64,000 nt of DNA from contig RXJR01000032.1 of the NCBI GenBank assembly GCA_003963305.1, forward strand, positions 1 through 64,000, written 5' to 3'. A program made the position numbers and the translations under genes. A model generated the notes under the pieces. It was given only the letters and a program-made list of their open reading frames with translations. It had not been told where the DNA came from and searched no databases. Within the stretch, counting starts at the first letter, position 1. Every line of letters begins with the position of its first letter. This DNA is from Candidatus Melainabacteria bacterium (lineage in GTDB: Bacteria > Cyanobacteriota > Vampirovibrionia > Obscuribacterales > Obscuribacteraceae). Of the stretch, positions 30,343 to 39,944 are shown piece after piece.

Positions 30343-30392
30343 AATAACGTAGTTGCACTTTCAGCGCTTTGCTTAACAAGTCAACCGATTGA

Positions 30393-31058
30393 TCAGTAAG
30401 GCAAGCCAGCCTTGCGCAAGTCGTCGCGTTTGACGAAATTAGTGGAGAGCTGATTCTGCCACCAGATATGACCCATCTGGTTGATTTTTACTTCGCCTTT
30501 AGGCACCGGCGTACCATCATAAAAACGACCGCCAAGCTGGGCTAATTTATCGCCCCATACCATCGGACCTTTATAGGTGCCGGTCGTGTCGTAATATCCA
30601 CCGGTCGCGCACTGCCCCCATCGATACGGAGCATCATCAGGGTTTGTCCATTTTGGCTTTTGATGCTGTTGGGCCTGGAGAGCATAAGGATTGAAAGCCG
30701 CTCCACCGCGCATCATCGGATTTCCGTCAAGCCGCCCCTGCAAAGGAACACCACCAAACATATTGGCGGAGGCATTTAACGGCGGTCTCTGAGGTGCAAC
30801 TGTAATGACAGGTTTTGGTGCAGATTGAGGAGTAATTTGCGGAGCAGTTTTGGCGGTCTTGACTGCCGGCGCAGCTGTTTCGTGACGTGCGTGTACGCTG
30901 ACGCTGCCGGACAGTGGAGCCCGCTTCGGCACAGGTCGCGTATCGAGCCGCGGCGTATCTGCCCTCAAGGTCTCCTCCGCAGAGGCTGTGCTCTGAAAGG
31001 CAGCATCCTGAAGCGCTGATATAGCCAGCGCAGCTAATAAAACTCGACCCGTCCTCAT
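30393..31058 (-). CDS. Exported protein of unknown function
   Basis: A 221-residue protein. GGGAG five bases before the ATG at 31058 sets the start, giving a short signal peptide (MRTGRVLLAALAISALQDAAF, ending near STASA). The middle is a basic Pro/Ala/Thr linker. The C-terminal 80 residues form an aromatic domain (YRWGQCATGGYYDTTGTYKG, MVWGDKLAQLGGRFYDGTPVP, HIWWQNQLSTNFVKRDDLRKAGLPY) with one Cys. I recognise no family. It faces ftsY tail to tail and lies downstream of the RHS-like gene on the same strand, 144 bases away from that gene's stop. Confidence 0.65.
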   Translation of the reverse strand: MRTGRVLLAALAISALQDAAFQSTASAEETLRADTPRLDTRPVPKRAPLSGSVSVHARHETAAPAVKTAKTAPQITPQSAPKPVITVAPQRPPLNASANMFGGVPLQGRLDGNPMMRGGAAFNPYALQAQQHQKPKWTNPDDAPYRWGQCATGGYYDTTGTYKGPMVWGDKLAQLGGRFYDGTPVPKGEVKINQMGHIWWQNQLSTNFVKRDDLRKAGLPY

Positions 31059-31202
31059 AAATTCTCCCAACTCTGCGGTCGTGGCGAGGCTTCTCACAAC
31101 AGACGACCGGTATGCATCTACGTGCATTATCTCCTACTCCACATGACATTGCACGAAAAGCTTAAAACCAATAAATAAATGCAAACTGCTGCAAGTGAAC
31201 GG

Positions 31203-33524
31203 TCAGGATACTAATGAAAGAGCGGGCAAATAATCAATGTTTGAAGCCAGAGCGGCCAGGTCAGAGTGACCGTGACTGCTAACTGCCCCTGTTTTTTGAC
31301 CGGAGGTTCCGCCCAGTCCGCCCAGATCACCCAGCGGAAAAGCGAGACCAGCGTCTTCGAACTGCTGTACTTCTGCCAGGTTTTCGGGAGTGTTTGGCAC
31401 AATCAAACCATCTGCGTTTCTGATGAATTTCGGCTGTCCACTCTCGTCTAACCCGTAAGTTTTATTGATGTCGAGCTGATCTAACTTCTTAATGACCTCA
31501 TACAGATCAGGATTACAAGCAAGCAATTCAGCACGAGTCTCCTCACCACCACGAAACTTAGCAGTGGCTTCCGCTCCTGCTTCTGCCGGATTAGGGAAAT
31601 AACCGGTTGCCGGTTTAACCAGGGCTATATCAGCGGCTTCTTCGTTGGTAATGATTTGCGGATTTGCAGATGGATTACCATCTGCGTCTAACGGATTACC
31701 GTCTTTGTCGGTTCTCGCCCAACCACTGCTTCCGACACCACCTTCATTCGGAATCGATTTAAAATAGCGACCATCTTTAGTAACTAAAAGCCAGGTATCG
31801 CCCGCTTTTACATAACCAAGCTGAGCGGCGTAGCTCGTCTCGTAAGTTTTATCGTCACCGTACAATCGAAACTGTCCATTGTGCGCCAGCTCATGCATAA
31901 ATACCCGCATCACCTGATCGGGAGTACTTATACCGCCGTTGGGCTCGATCACGACTCTTGAACCGTCGGCGAATCCGCCTTTGTTGGGATTCTTGCCCTG
32001 CCTGGCAGTAAAATCGATTTCCACAGGCTTTCCGTCAGCCCTCACCACATCTGGTGCAGAACGCTGCACGGAGGACTCCACTCCATACATCTGACCAAGA
32101 TTAGGTGTTTTCAGAGGCACCTGTTCTCCATCTACATCAGTCATTTCTCCATCGCGACCAATTTTCACATTGTATTGTTTTTCAACTTCTTCCAGCTTCT
32201 GGTCTCTCATCTCAAGCAACTTAGCACTATCTGCAGTGGCATCACCGCTGCCTGTGAAAAGCTGGATCGTTTCACCATTGACCTCTACACTGTAGTGATA
32301 GACGAACTTCCCATCTTCGACTGAGCGCGAGACATTGACCCCGTTTTCGGCGGCGACGCTTGTAAGCGCAGGGTCAATTGGTGTTTGCTCCAAGACCTCA
32401 GGTGAAAAATCCACCCCTCTCTCAACGCGATTACCTGTCGAATCGACATAGCTATAGGAACCGTCAGGGTTTACGGTCACTTCCGGCATGTAGTAAGCTT
32501 CCGGCTGCCCGGTTGGATAAACGAGCAGAGCCTGGTGTTGTCCGTCGATATTGGTAATTAATTCTGTCATTCCTGTGGCAGTGTCTTTTCTTACAATCGT
32601 AGTCAGATTTCCTGCCGGGTCGAAACTCTGTTCGTAAGTGCCGTAGCTGGTAGTTTCGGTAATGTGCGTCGCACCGTATCCTTCCACTACCACGTGCGCG
32701 TTGCCGGCATCATAAGTGATACCACCATCAAGATTGACAGTCAGCCCTGAAATCGACACAACGTCCAATCTCTGCCCACAACGGTCATACGTCGACATTT
32801 GCCATTCGCCTGAAAATCTGCTCCTGGAAAAATTGTCGACAGTGCCGTCAGGATTGATGCGCGTAGCCCAGGCGATTGCACCGCTCTCATCATATTGATA
32901 GTGCGCTTTCGTTACCGGACCATCGTCACCATGTTGAGCGGTGACATCAACTGAACCATTTTGATGGCGGATTTGTGTAACACTGCCGTCTACTACGGTA
33001 ACGTCGCCCTGAGGTGAAACCTTGACTGAATCGATATTTTCGTTGACCTGTGATTCCCCGCCTGGAGTCTGAACCGTCTCGGACCAGTTCCCACCGTCTC
33101 TTTTGTACGTTATGGTTGTACCGTCACTAAAGGTTACGGTCACTTTGCATGGATATGGATCTTCACCGTGATAGTCAACAGTCGTGCTGGAACCATCCGC
33201 GCTTTTGATATCCCGAATTCGTCCAAATCTATCGCTCGTGATCGGCTGATTGGCATCGCTTGCCTCTGCCCCGCCATCACTACCGGTGCCTGGTTTTACT
33301 CCAACCGGATCGTCCGTAATGACGAGACCAGGCAATAACCCCCGTTCATGCAGTGCATTGGAAACGGCACTGTCTAATTTAACAGTTCTGCCATTAGCCG
33401 GGTCGCGTTTTTCAGCATCGTAGAGTTCATCGAGTATACGCTTACCTGAGCGTTCAACTCCACTAGTTCCTCCTTTGCGTGCATCATCGAGGCTGGTGGA
33501 GATAGGCAAATCGTTGGCAGGCAT
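31203..33524 (-). CDS. RHS/YD-repeat-like protein with HExxH metallopeptidase domain
   Basis: A 773-residue protein with a strong GGAGGAA ribosome site. Residues 90-380 are beta-rich repeats of the RHS/YD kind (FGRIRDIKSADGSSTTVDY, TFSDGTTITYKRDGG, INPDGTVDNFSRS, VNPDGSYSYVDSTGNRVERG). Residues 490-680 contain HELAH at 544-548 (VFMHELAHNGQF), a zinc peptidase motif, with possible third ligands among the Glu residues of NPAEAGAEATAKF. No signal peptide or membrane helix is seen, so export would need a non-Sec route. Repeat shell plus peptidase resembles polymorphic toxins or secreted effectors, but no immunity gene is evident. The function is inferred. Confidence 0.7.
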   Translation of the reverse strand: MPANDLPISTSLDDARKGGTSGVERSGKRILDELYDAEKRDPANGRTVKLDSAVSNALHERGLLPGLVITDDPVGVKPGTGSDGGAEASDANQPITSDRFGRIRDIKSADGSSTTVDYHGEDPYPCKVTVTFSDGTTITYKRDGGNWSETVQTPGGESQVNENIDSVKVSPQGDVTVVDGSVTQIRHQNGSVDVTAQHGDDGPVTKAHYQYDESGAIAWATRINPDGTVDNFSRSRFSGEWQMSTYDRCGQRLDVVSISGLTVNLDGGITYDAGNAHVVVEGYGATHITETTSYGTYEQSFDPAGNLTTIVRKDTATGMTELITNIDGQHQALLVYPTGQPEAYYMPEVTVNPDGSYSYVDSTGNRVERGVDFSPEVLEQTPIDPALTSVAAENGVNVSRSVEDGKFVYHYSVEVNGETIQLFTGSGDATADSAKLLEMRDQKLEEVEKQYNVKIGRDGEMTDVDGEQVPLKTPNLGQMYGVESSVQRSAPDVVRADGKPVEIDFTARQGKNPNKGGFADGSRVVIEPNGGISTPDQVMRVFMHELAHNGQFRLYGDDKTYETSYAAQLGYVKAGDTWLLVTKDGRYFKSIPNEGGVGSSGWARTDKDGNPLDADGNPSANPQIITNEEAADIALVKPATGYFPNPAEAGAEATAKFRGGEETRAELLACNPDLYEVIKKLDQLDINKTYGLDESGQPKFIRNADGLIVPNTPENLAEVQQFEDAGLAFPLGDLGGLGGTSGQKTGAVSSHGHSDLAALASNIDYLPALSLVS

Positions 33525-33709
33525 GATCGTTCCTCCGATTCATGTCGAAAAAATCGTTTCTGTTCTGGTTGATGGAGAGGACAGATATAGTAAGCAAATC
33601 TATGCTAGCTGCAGATTTTCCCAAATTTGTGGCAACAGACTGGAGCCCCGCCGGCAGGAGCCAGCAGGGCGTTCATGTTCGAATGTCGCTATTGCGGAAG
33701 CGCCGATGT

Positions 33710-35686
33710 TTAGATTTTAGTGAGCGGCTTGATGCACTCAATCGCATCGGGATTTTCAACGGATGATAAATCGCCGACCGGCTCACCCAGATACCGACGT
33801 CGAATCGTGGCACGTACTATCTTGCCGGAACGAGTCTTGGGCAACGATTGCACGAAGTGCACCACTTCCGGACGAAGCACTGCACCGAGTCGCTCTCCGA
33901 CCATGTAGCGCAATTCTTTCTCAAGCTCAGCCGACTCTTCGAAGTTGGGATTGAGCACCACGAAACAAACAAGGGCGTCACCCTTAATTTCATGAGGTAC
34001 ACCGATGACAGCAGCTTCTGCCACTTTCGCGTGTTCAACAAGCACAGACTCGACTTCGCCCGGTCCAACTCGCTTGCCAGCCACTTTGACCGTATCATCA
34101 GAACGTCCATAGAGGAAAAATGCTCCATCCGGATCGACTTTGGCCCAATCGCCGTGGTACCAGACACCGGGAAACTTGCTGAAGTAAGTCTCAATATAGC
34201 GGTCCGGATCTTTCAAAAAGCCTTTGGTCATCGATGGTGCCGGCTTCTTGCAGACGAGATGGCCGATCGCGTTTTTGATGCTGTTTCCTGATTCATCAAA
34301 AACATCTACGTCCATCGCCAGTGCCGCAGCACCGAGCGAACAAGCTTTAATGGGCATGACCGGCAGCGGTGTCAACAAGCAGCCAACCAGCTCAGTACCG
34401 CCCGAAATATTCATGACCGGGCAACGTTTGCCGCCGACATTGTTGAAGTACCACATGTAGCTGTCTTCATCCCAGGCCTCGCCTGTCGAGCCGAGCATCC
34501 TCAAGGTGCTCAAGTCGTGCTTCTGAATCCACTCGTCTCCAAACGTGCGCAGACTGCGGATGGCTGTAGGGCTGATTCCCAGAGTGGTGACTTTATGCTT
34601 CTCGATTATTTGCCACAAAATATCCGGAGTCGGATGCGTCGGGGCGCCTTCAAAAATGACAATCGTTCCACCATAGAAGGTGACACCAATCATCTCCCAT
34701 GGACCCATCATCCAACCAATATCAGAGACCCAGAAGAAGACATCTTCAGGTCGAACGTCATAGGTAAATCCTAACTCCTTGCCTATTTGCGCAAGCGCAC
34801 CAGCGTGAGTATGAACACAACCTTTCGGCTTGCCGGTCGTGCCTGAGGTGTACAGGTACATAGATGGATGCTCAGCGGGCAAATCCAATTTTGTAGGAGC
34901 CGGGGTCGCTTTACCGACGATATCGCTGAACCAGATGTCTCGACCTTCCACCCATTTGATCTCATTGCCGATGTGCTTGAGCACGACGACATGCTTCAAA
35001 CCAGGCAGCTTCTCGGCGGCCTCGTCAACATCGTTTTTGATCGGAATGAATTTCCCTTTGCGCTTGCCGAAGTCAGCGGTAAAAAGCACTTTCGCTTCAG
35101 AATCTTCAAGACGAGCAGCGAGAGCTTGCGCTCCATAGCCACTGAAAACAGGCACAGCAACAGCGCCAGCCTTAAGACAACCAAAGAGAACTGCCACCAC
35201 TTCCGGTACCATCGGCATATAAATACCGACCGCATCACCGGCTTTCACATCCAATTTCGCCAGAGCGGCAGCCACCCGGCCGGACATGTCATTGAGTTCG
35301 CCATAGGTGAGCTTCTCAGTGCCGCCGTCATCACCCTGCCAGATCAAAGCGATGTGATCTTTTCCAACACTGGTTCTGCATCCGGCTTTTTTGCCAGCCT
35401 CCAGATGCCAGTCAAGGCAATTGGCAGCAATGTTCATCTCTCCGCCGACAAACCACTTCGTCCAGGGGAAACCGCCCGACTGATCCATGAGCTTGTCGTA
35501 AGGCTTAGACCATTGAAAACCCAGATAGTCTGTGGCCGCTTTCCAGAACCATTCAGTGTCTTGAGACGATTTCTTGACAAGCTCCTGCCAATCCTTCAAG
35601 CCCTGCTTTTTGATGAAGTCAGCGACGCGGCTGTTCAGGTATTCGCCTTTGGGTTGCCAAATAACATCGGTCATGGTTGCACTCAT
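33710..35686 (-). CDS. Acyl-CoA synthetase, acetyl-CoA synthetase-like
   Basis: A 658-residue ATP-dependent acid-CoA ligase that forms an acyl-adenylate and then the thioester. ANL-superfamily motifs are clear: YTSGTTGKPKGCVHTH (A3), GSTGEAWDEDSY, ISGGTELVG (A5), WYHGDWAKVDPDG (A7), GRSDDTVKVAGKRVGPGEVE (A8) and PKTRSGKIVR with the catalytic Lys (A10). The N-terminal WFVGGEMNIAANCLDWHL is typical of the acetyl/acetoacetyl-CoA synthetase branch. The pocket segment VSDIGWMMGPWEMIG differs from classic Acs, so the acid may be larger than acetate. ATG at 35686 is preferred over an upstream TTG; 35674 is another option. Confidence 0.87.
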   Translation of the reverse strand: MSATMTDVIWQPKGEYLNSRVADFIKKQGLKDWQELVKKSSQDTEWFWKAATDYLGFQWSKPYDKLMDQSGGFPWTKWFVGGEMNIAANCLDWHLEAGKKAGCRTSVGKDHIALIWQGDDGGTEKLTYGELNDMSGRVAAALAKLDVKAGDAVGIYMPMVPEVVAVLFGCLKAGAVAVPVFSGYGAQALAARLEDSEAKVLFTADFGKRKGKFIPIKNDVDEAAEKLPGLKHVVVLKHIGNEIKWVEGRDIWFSDIVGKATPAPTKLDLPAEHPSMYLYTSGTTGKPKGCVHTHAGALAQIGKELGFTYDVRPEDVFFWVSDIGWMMGPWEMIGVTFYGGTIVIFEGAPTHPTPDILWQIIEKHKVTTLGISPTAIRSLRTFGDEWIQKHDLSTLRMLGSTGEAWDEDSYMWYFNNVGGKRCPVMNISGGTELVGCLLTPLPVMPIKACSLGAAALAMDVDVFDESGNSIKNAIGHLVCKKPAPSMTKGFLKDPDRYIETYFSKFPGVWYHGDWAKVDPDGAFFLYGRSDDTVKVAGKRVGPGEVESVLVEHAKVAEAAVIGVPHEIKGDALVCFVVLNPNFEESAELEKELRYMVGERLGAVLRPEVVHFVQSLPKTRSGKIVRATIRRRYLGEPVGDLSSVENPDAIECIKPLTKI

Positions 35687-35815
35687 GTGGTTCGCTTCCA
35701 AGTGTAGTTCGGGAATGACGATGTGGATCTTACAAGAAGTGGGGGCAGAACGGATATACCGCAGATAATCTACGGGACCAAAATTCGCTCTCGGTCGTCA
35801 CTATAAAGAGAACTA

Positions 35816-36886
35816 TTGTGGAGTCTGACCAAGTTGAAGTTCAGCCCGCCGACATTTAAACGTCTAGCAATTACTGCAGCCGCTCTGGCGACTGTCACAG
35901 GTTGGAGTTCTTTAAGACCAGCGACAGCGGCGGTCGTCCGCACAGATAACGGAATGCTGGCCCAGAAACTCGGCATTCCTTTATACGAATGGCAGGATGA
36001 TGCCAATCCGGAACCAAAGCTGATTTTCCTGGCAGTACATGGGTTCACCCAGCAGGGGCTGTGCTTTGAAGCTCTGGCAAAAGAACTGGCGGCACGCGGC
36101 TATCTCGTAGTCGCACCAGACTTGCGCGGGCACGGACGTTGGATTGGTAGCACAGGCAGCACAAACAACGACTTCACTGTCAGCTGCGAAGATGAAAGCC
36201 GTTTGCTGGCGCAACTGAGAAAAAGCCACCCGGGCGCGAAGATATTTGGATTGGGAGAAAGCGCAGGCTGTGCCGTTCTTTTGAAGGCAGTGTGCAATGA
36301 ACCGAAAGCCGTAAAGGGTTTGATCCTCTGTGCCGCCGGCGTAGAGCCGCACATACACAAACCAGGCGGTATGGGTCCGAAATTCCTCATGGGCATGGCG
36401 AAACTTGTGGAACCGGTGGATTTAACCGATTACTATGCAAAATACGTTTCGGATGACAAAAGAACAGCCGACGAAATGGTTCACGATCCACTCAACAAGA
36501 GCCATCAGTCAGCCTTGAGCTTGATTGGCACAATGAATTTCATCAGTCAGATGCCTGTGCTCGCCAGTCAGTTACCACGCTCTATTCCTGTGCTTTTACT
36601 GCAGGGCAGCGACGACCAGATAGTCAATGCATCTTCAGCCAGTCGCGTTTACGATGGCTTCAAGACATCAGACAAGTCACTGCAAGAAATCGCAGGCTGC
36701 GGTCACATTCTTTTGGGAACATCATTTATCAAACCAGTGGTTCTAAACGACACGTTTGATTGGTTGGAAAAACATGGAGGACTACCGGCTGTCATCCAGC
36801 CTCAGACCAGCACAATCTCCAGTGCAACCGGACCCTCCAATTCAAAATCATTCACACAAAAAATGAAGAGCAAGTTTCGCATATAA
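35816..36886 (+). CDS. Exported alpha/beta hydrolase
   Basis: A 356-residue protein with a TTG start six bases after AAGAG. The basic N-terminus plus hydrophobic segment (KRLAITAAALATVTGW, ending SLRPATA) is a signal peptide. The fold shows AVHGFTQQG (oxyanion), APDLRGHG, nucleophile Ser149 in GLGESAGC, Asp in LLQGSDDQIV and His in GCGHILLG, the full triad of a monoacylglycerol-lipase-like hydrolase. The C-terminal 45 residues are a polar linker. It diverges from the acyl-CoA synthetase, so a role in releasing fatty acids for activation is conceivable. Confidence 0.85.
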   Translation: MWSLTKLKFSPPTFKRLAITAAALATVTGWSSLRPATAAVVRTDNGMLAQKLGIPLYEWQDDANPEPKLIFLAVHGFTQQGLCFEALAKELAARGYLVVAPDLRGHGRWIGSTGSTNNDFTVSCEDESRLLAQLRKSHPGAKIFGLGESAGCAVLLKAVCNEPKAVKGLILCAAGVEPHIHKPGGMGPKFLMGMAKLVEPVDLTDYYAKYVSDDKRTADEMVHDPLNKSHQSALSLIGTMNFISQMPVLASQLPRSIPVLLLQGSDDQIVNASSASRVYDGFKTSDKSLQEIAGCGHILLGTSFIKPVVLNDTFDWLEKHGGLPAVIQPQTSTISSATGPSNSKSFTQKMKSKFRI

Positions 36887-36892
36887 CTACCG

Positions 36893-37840
36893 CTATTTGA
36901 CGAGAAGTGGACTGTAGTCGACCTGGCCCAGGTCGAGTTTAACTGTGCCCAAGCCATCGCCGCATTCCACGCAAAAGCCATAGCTGAGCGGATTCTGGCA
37001 ATTGCACTGGGTGCTCCAACTTAATGATTCCGGCAGGAAATCAGGAGGGGGAGCTGCCGCAGGAACCGTTGCATACTGCAGACTGGCCCGGCGCAACACC
37101 GCTGCTCTAGCCGACCTCGTTGCTTGTCTGTGAGCACTAAAGCGGCTGATACCGTACTCAATCAATAGAGCAAAAGCGCCGGCGACATAGATATGACTCT
37201 TCGGAACCACTATGTCGAACCCTTCAGCAACGAGAACGGCACCGACCAGCGCAATGAAGCAAAAGGCAAGCGCTCGAATGCGTTTCCGTTCTTCCAGGAA
37301 CTTACCGACTGCAGTTGTGCAAAACATCATCACAACAACAGAAACCACGATGGCAAGCATAATAGCCCGCATGTCGTTGACCATTCCGACTGCTGTGATC
37401 ACCGAATCTAGAGAGAAGACGATATCTAAAATAACAATTTGAATGATGCAACTGACAATACCAGCCTTTTCAGGCGGCACGGCAGCGTGAGCCGCTTCAT
37501 GCGACTTCTGCGTTTCAGCCACAGACAGCTCCAGGCAACTCTTAATGACGAGAAACAATCCACCGCCAATCAAGACAAGGTCACGCGCTGAAATTTCGTT
37601 TCCCAGCACCACCAGTAGTGACCGGGAGATGCCGATGAACCAGAAGAGCGCGGCAAGCAGAACGAATCTTAGCAACACTGCCAGTGACATGCCGGCAATG
37701 CGTGCCTTCTTTTGATATTTGACTGGTAATTTCGAGATCGTCAGCGAATGAAAAATGACATTATCGATACCGAGAACAATTTCTAAACCGGTCAAAGTTA
37801 GGAACGTAGCCCAAAATTCTGTTCTTAATATCCAGTCCAT
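36893..37840 (-). CDS. TerC-family membrane protein with C-terminal zinc ribbon
   Basis: A 315-residue protein. About 230 residues form the TerC fold with its conserved membrane Asp motifs: LEIVLGIDNVIF near the N-terminus and DIVFSLDSVITAVG in the middle. TerC proteins are linked to tellurite resistance and, in studied cases, to manganese export. The last 80 residues are a cytosolic tail with Pro/Ala linker and a CxC...CxxC ribbon (Cys279, 281, 290, 293; CNCQNPLSYGFCVECG). A ribbon on TerC is unusual and could sense metal. It is convergent with the hydrolase, with 6 bases between them. Confidence 0.87.
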   Translation of the reverse strand: MDWILRTEFWATFLTLTGLEIVLGIDNVIFHSLTISKLPVKYQKKARIAGMSLAVLLRFVLLAALFWFIGISRSLLVVLGNEISARDLVLIGGGLFLVIKSCLELSVAETQKSHEAAHAAVPPEKAGIVSCIIQIVILDIVFSLDSVITAVGMVNDMRAIMLAIVVSVVVMMFCTTAVGKFLEERKRIRALAFCFIALVGAVLVAEGFDIVVPKSHIYVAGAFALLIEYGISRFSAHRQATRSARAAVLRRASLQYATVPAAAPPPDFLPESLSWSTQCNCQNPLSYGFCVECGDGLGTVKLDLGQVDYSPLLVK

Positions 37841-38031
37841 CTATAAGTCTCCAGTTGCCTGTTTGAGCAGCGCAATTCAAAGGCCGGTCGGCTCGGACTC
37901 CGAGCCAACGTTGAAAGAGGTAATGAATCAAGCGCGTTATACCAATATGCTCCTGACAGAAGAAGAGTTGTCAGAAGTTAACAAAGTTGCAATTTTGTCG
38001 ATTGGAAAACCCGAATCTCAAGTTCTACCAG

Positions 38032-39360
38032 CTACTCGAACTCGGCTCTCAAAGTCTTGGCTCTCAGTTCGATAGCATCGGCCCTGGCATCTTGCCTGGT
38101 ATCTCGCAAAAATTTGCCGAACGAGTCCAGAGCAGCCAGCATGTAGCGCGGGCTTGGATTTCCTTCCTCTAGTTCTATCACGGTCTCAAAACCTTTCTGC
38201 GCCTCATCATTCTTGCCCTCTTTAGCCTGCAAAACGGTTACAGCGAGTAAATCCTCGGCATATCGAGCATCCTTCTTTCCGTTCAGCTCGAGCGTCAAAG
38301 CCATTTTGCTCCTGGCACTTTTTTCTGCTTCTGCATAATTGCCTTCATCTGTATACGCCCGCGTCAATCCCTCATACGAAATTTTGCCCCGGTCGGCATC
38401 ACCGCGGTTTTTGAGCTGCAAAACATTGATCGCATCACCAAACATTTTCTCAGCACTGGCATATTGTTTAAGCCGGAGATAGCAGAAGCCGGACAGGTTG
38501 AGATTGTCAGCCAATTCCAGTCGATGGTCATCGCCCCGCAAAAGAGTCCTGGCTTGTTCCAACTTGCCAATCGCCTTGCCGAATTCCTTCTGCTGCTCAA
38601 AAATTCTTGCCAGCCCGCGCATACTCTCGGCCTGCTGCAACGGTTTCCTGGCGCGCTCAACACCGGAGCTGTAAATCTTCTCTGCTTTAGCTAGATTGCC
38701 TGATTGAAAAGCCTCATTGCCGGCCTCGTTCAATTCTTTCCACGACATGCTCTGGGTGTCATCAACAGAGGGCAGCGCCTTCAACTCGGCAATCTGCTCT
38801 TTGATTTTCTCCGCATCGCTGGTGCGACCAGTCAACCTGTACAGTTTTTCTTTGCCCGCAAGAATCTGTTCTTTCAATACATCAGGCCCGAGTACAGATT
38901 CCTCCACAGATAAAGCCTCGTCATATAGCCGCTCCGCCTCATCCAGGCGCAGCGCATCACAAGCAATATTGGCTAAATGCAAGGCACTCCTCGACAAGCC
39001 GATAGCAAAATCACGATTGTTGACGGAATTGTTGCGCCAGTTCCAGAGCTGTTTGTAGATGTTATAGGTATTCCCGTAGGCGCGTTTTGCATCCTCAATG
39101 TTGTTTTCAGCAATGTAGACATCGCCTAACGCATCATACGTTTGTGCCAGACGAACGTCATTTTTGGGAAATGCTTTCGCACTTTCGACGGCATTGCGAA
39201 AGTTGCTCTCCGCCCCGGCATAATTCTTCGATTGCATAGCAGAAAAGCCGCTATCAAAGTTTTCCTTCCATGTCTTCTCGTCGGCACGCTCGGCTCTGGC
39301 GCAACCGTATACGGTGGCCGACACGCATGCAAGCAGAAGCACTCGGGTGCGATTATTCAT
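38032..39360 (-). CDS. TPR-repeat lipoprotein
   Basis: A 442-residue protein. The ATG at 39360 gives a lipoprotein signal (NNRTRVLLLACVSATVYGC) with Cys20 as the likely lipidated residue. The remainder is tandem TPR helices (NFDSGFSAMQSKNYAGAESNFRNAVE, LAQTYDALGDVYIAENNIEDAKRAY, ADNLNLSGFCYLRLKQYASAEKMF, EGLTRAYTDEGNYAEAEKSA). TPR lipoproteins often scaffold envelope complexes. A ribosome site AAAGG lies inside the end of the upstream membrane-protein gene, whose stop codon is only four bases away, so the two are translationally coupled. Confidence 0.82.
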   Translation of the reverse strand: MNNRTRVLLLACVSATVYGCARAERADEKTWKENFDSGFSAMQSKNYAGAESNFRNAVESAKAFPKNDVRLAQTYDALGDVYIAENNIEDAKRAYGNTYNIYKQLWNWRNNSVNNRDFAIGLSRSALHLANIACDALRLDEAERLYDEALSVEESVLGPDVLKEQILAGKEKLYRLTGRTSDAEKIKEQIAELKALPSVDDTQSMSWKELNEAGNEAFQSGNLAKAEKIYSSGVERARKPLQQAESMRGLARIFEQQKEFGKAIGKLEQARTLLRGDDHRLELADNLNLSGFCYLRLKQYASAEKMFGDAINVLQLKNRGDADRGKISYEGLTRAYTDEGNYAEAEKSARSKMALTLELNGKKDARYAEDLLAVTVLQAKEGKNDEAQKGFETVIELEEGNPSPRYMLAALDSFGKFLRDTRQDARADAIELRAKTLRAEFE

Positions 39361-39364
39361 TTGC

Positions 39365-39712
39365 TCAGCCTTTGGTAGGCACCGTGAATATAGTCTCAAT
39401 ACCTAGCATAATGCAGCTGGCTAAATTTGCGGCAAGTATAGTCAGCCAGACCTTTTTTGCGGTGTGTCGCTCGAGCAACATCAAAAATGCGCCCTCGACC
39501 ATAATTGAATAAGTGCCAAACAGAGTTAACCCCCAGATACCAGAACCAGTTATATATGGACCCAGTCCGAGCAAAAGTCCCGTAAAAGAAGCAAAATTGA
39601 CGAGCAACGAGTCCAGCAGAGAAAGGCGCAAGCTACCCCACTTCAGCCGCCACAAGACCACTGCTTCAATCAGCATAATGGGAACGAACTGGTAAATGTA
39701 GAATCCGAGCAT
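39365..39712 (-). CDS. Small four-helix membrane protein
   Basis: A 115-residue hydrophobic protein with about four membrane helices (MLGFYIYQFVPIMLIEAVVLW, SLLVNFASFTGLLLGLG, GIWGLTLFGTYSIMVEGAFLML, VWLTILAANLASCIMLGIET). The ATG at 39712 is preferred; a TTG lies five codons upstream. It immediately precedes the TPR lipoprotein gene and is probably its partner. Homologues are not recognised and the function is unknown. Confidence 0.65.
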   Translation of the reverse strand: MLGFYIYQFVPIMLIEAVVLWRLKWGSLRLSLLDSLLVNFASFTGLLLGLGPYITGSGIWGLTLFGTYSIMVEGAFLMLLERHTAKKVWLTILAANLASCIMLGIETIFTVPTKG

Positions 39713-39944
39713 GATGAAGGGATACAAAAAATAGCTTAGTGCTGCCAGCTAATCATACCGGTTTGAAAACAAAGCCGCTCGTTGCTTGCCTTACAGGCGA
39801 ATTTAAGATCTGAGCATGCCGCCAGAAAGCCAGAGAATAAACAGCATATACGCAACGAATATCATCAAGTAGCAATTCTTCAACTCGAAGACGCTGAGAC
39901 GGGAACGATTCGAATTAATCAAATGTAGGAATCGCCAAACTAGC

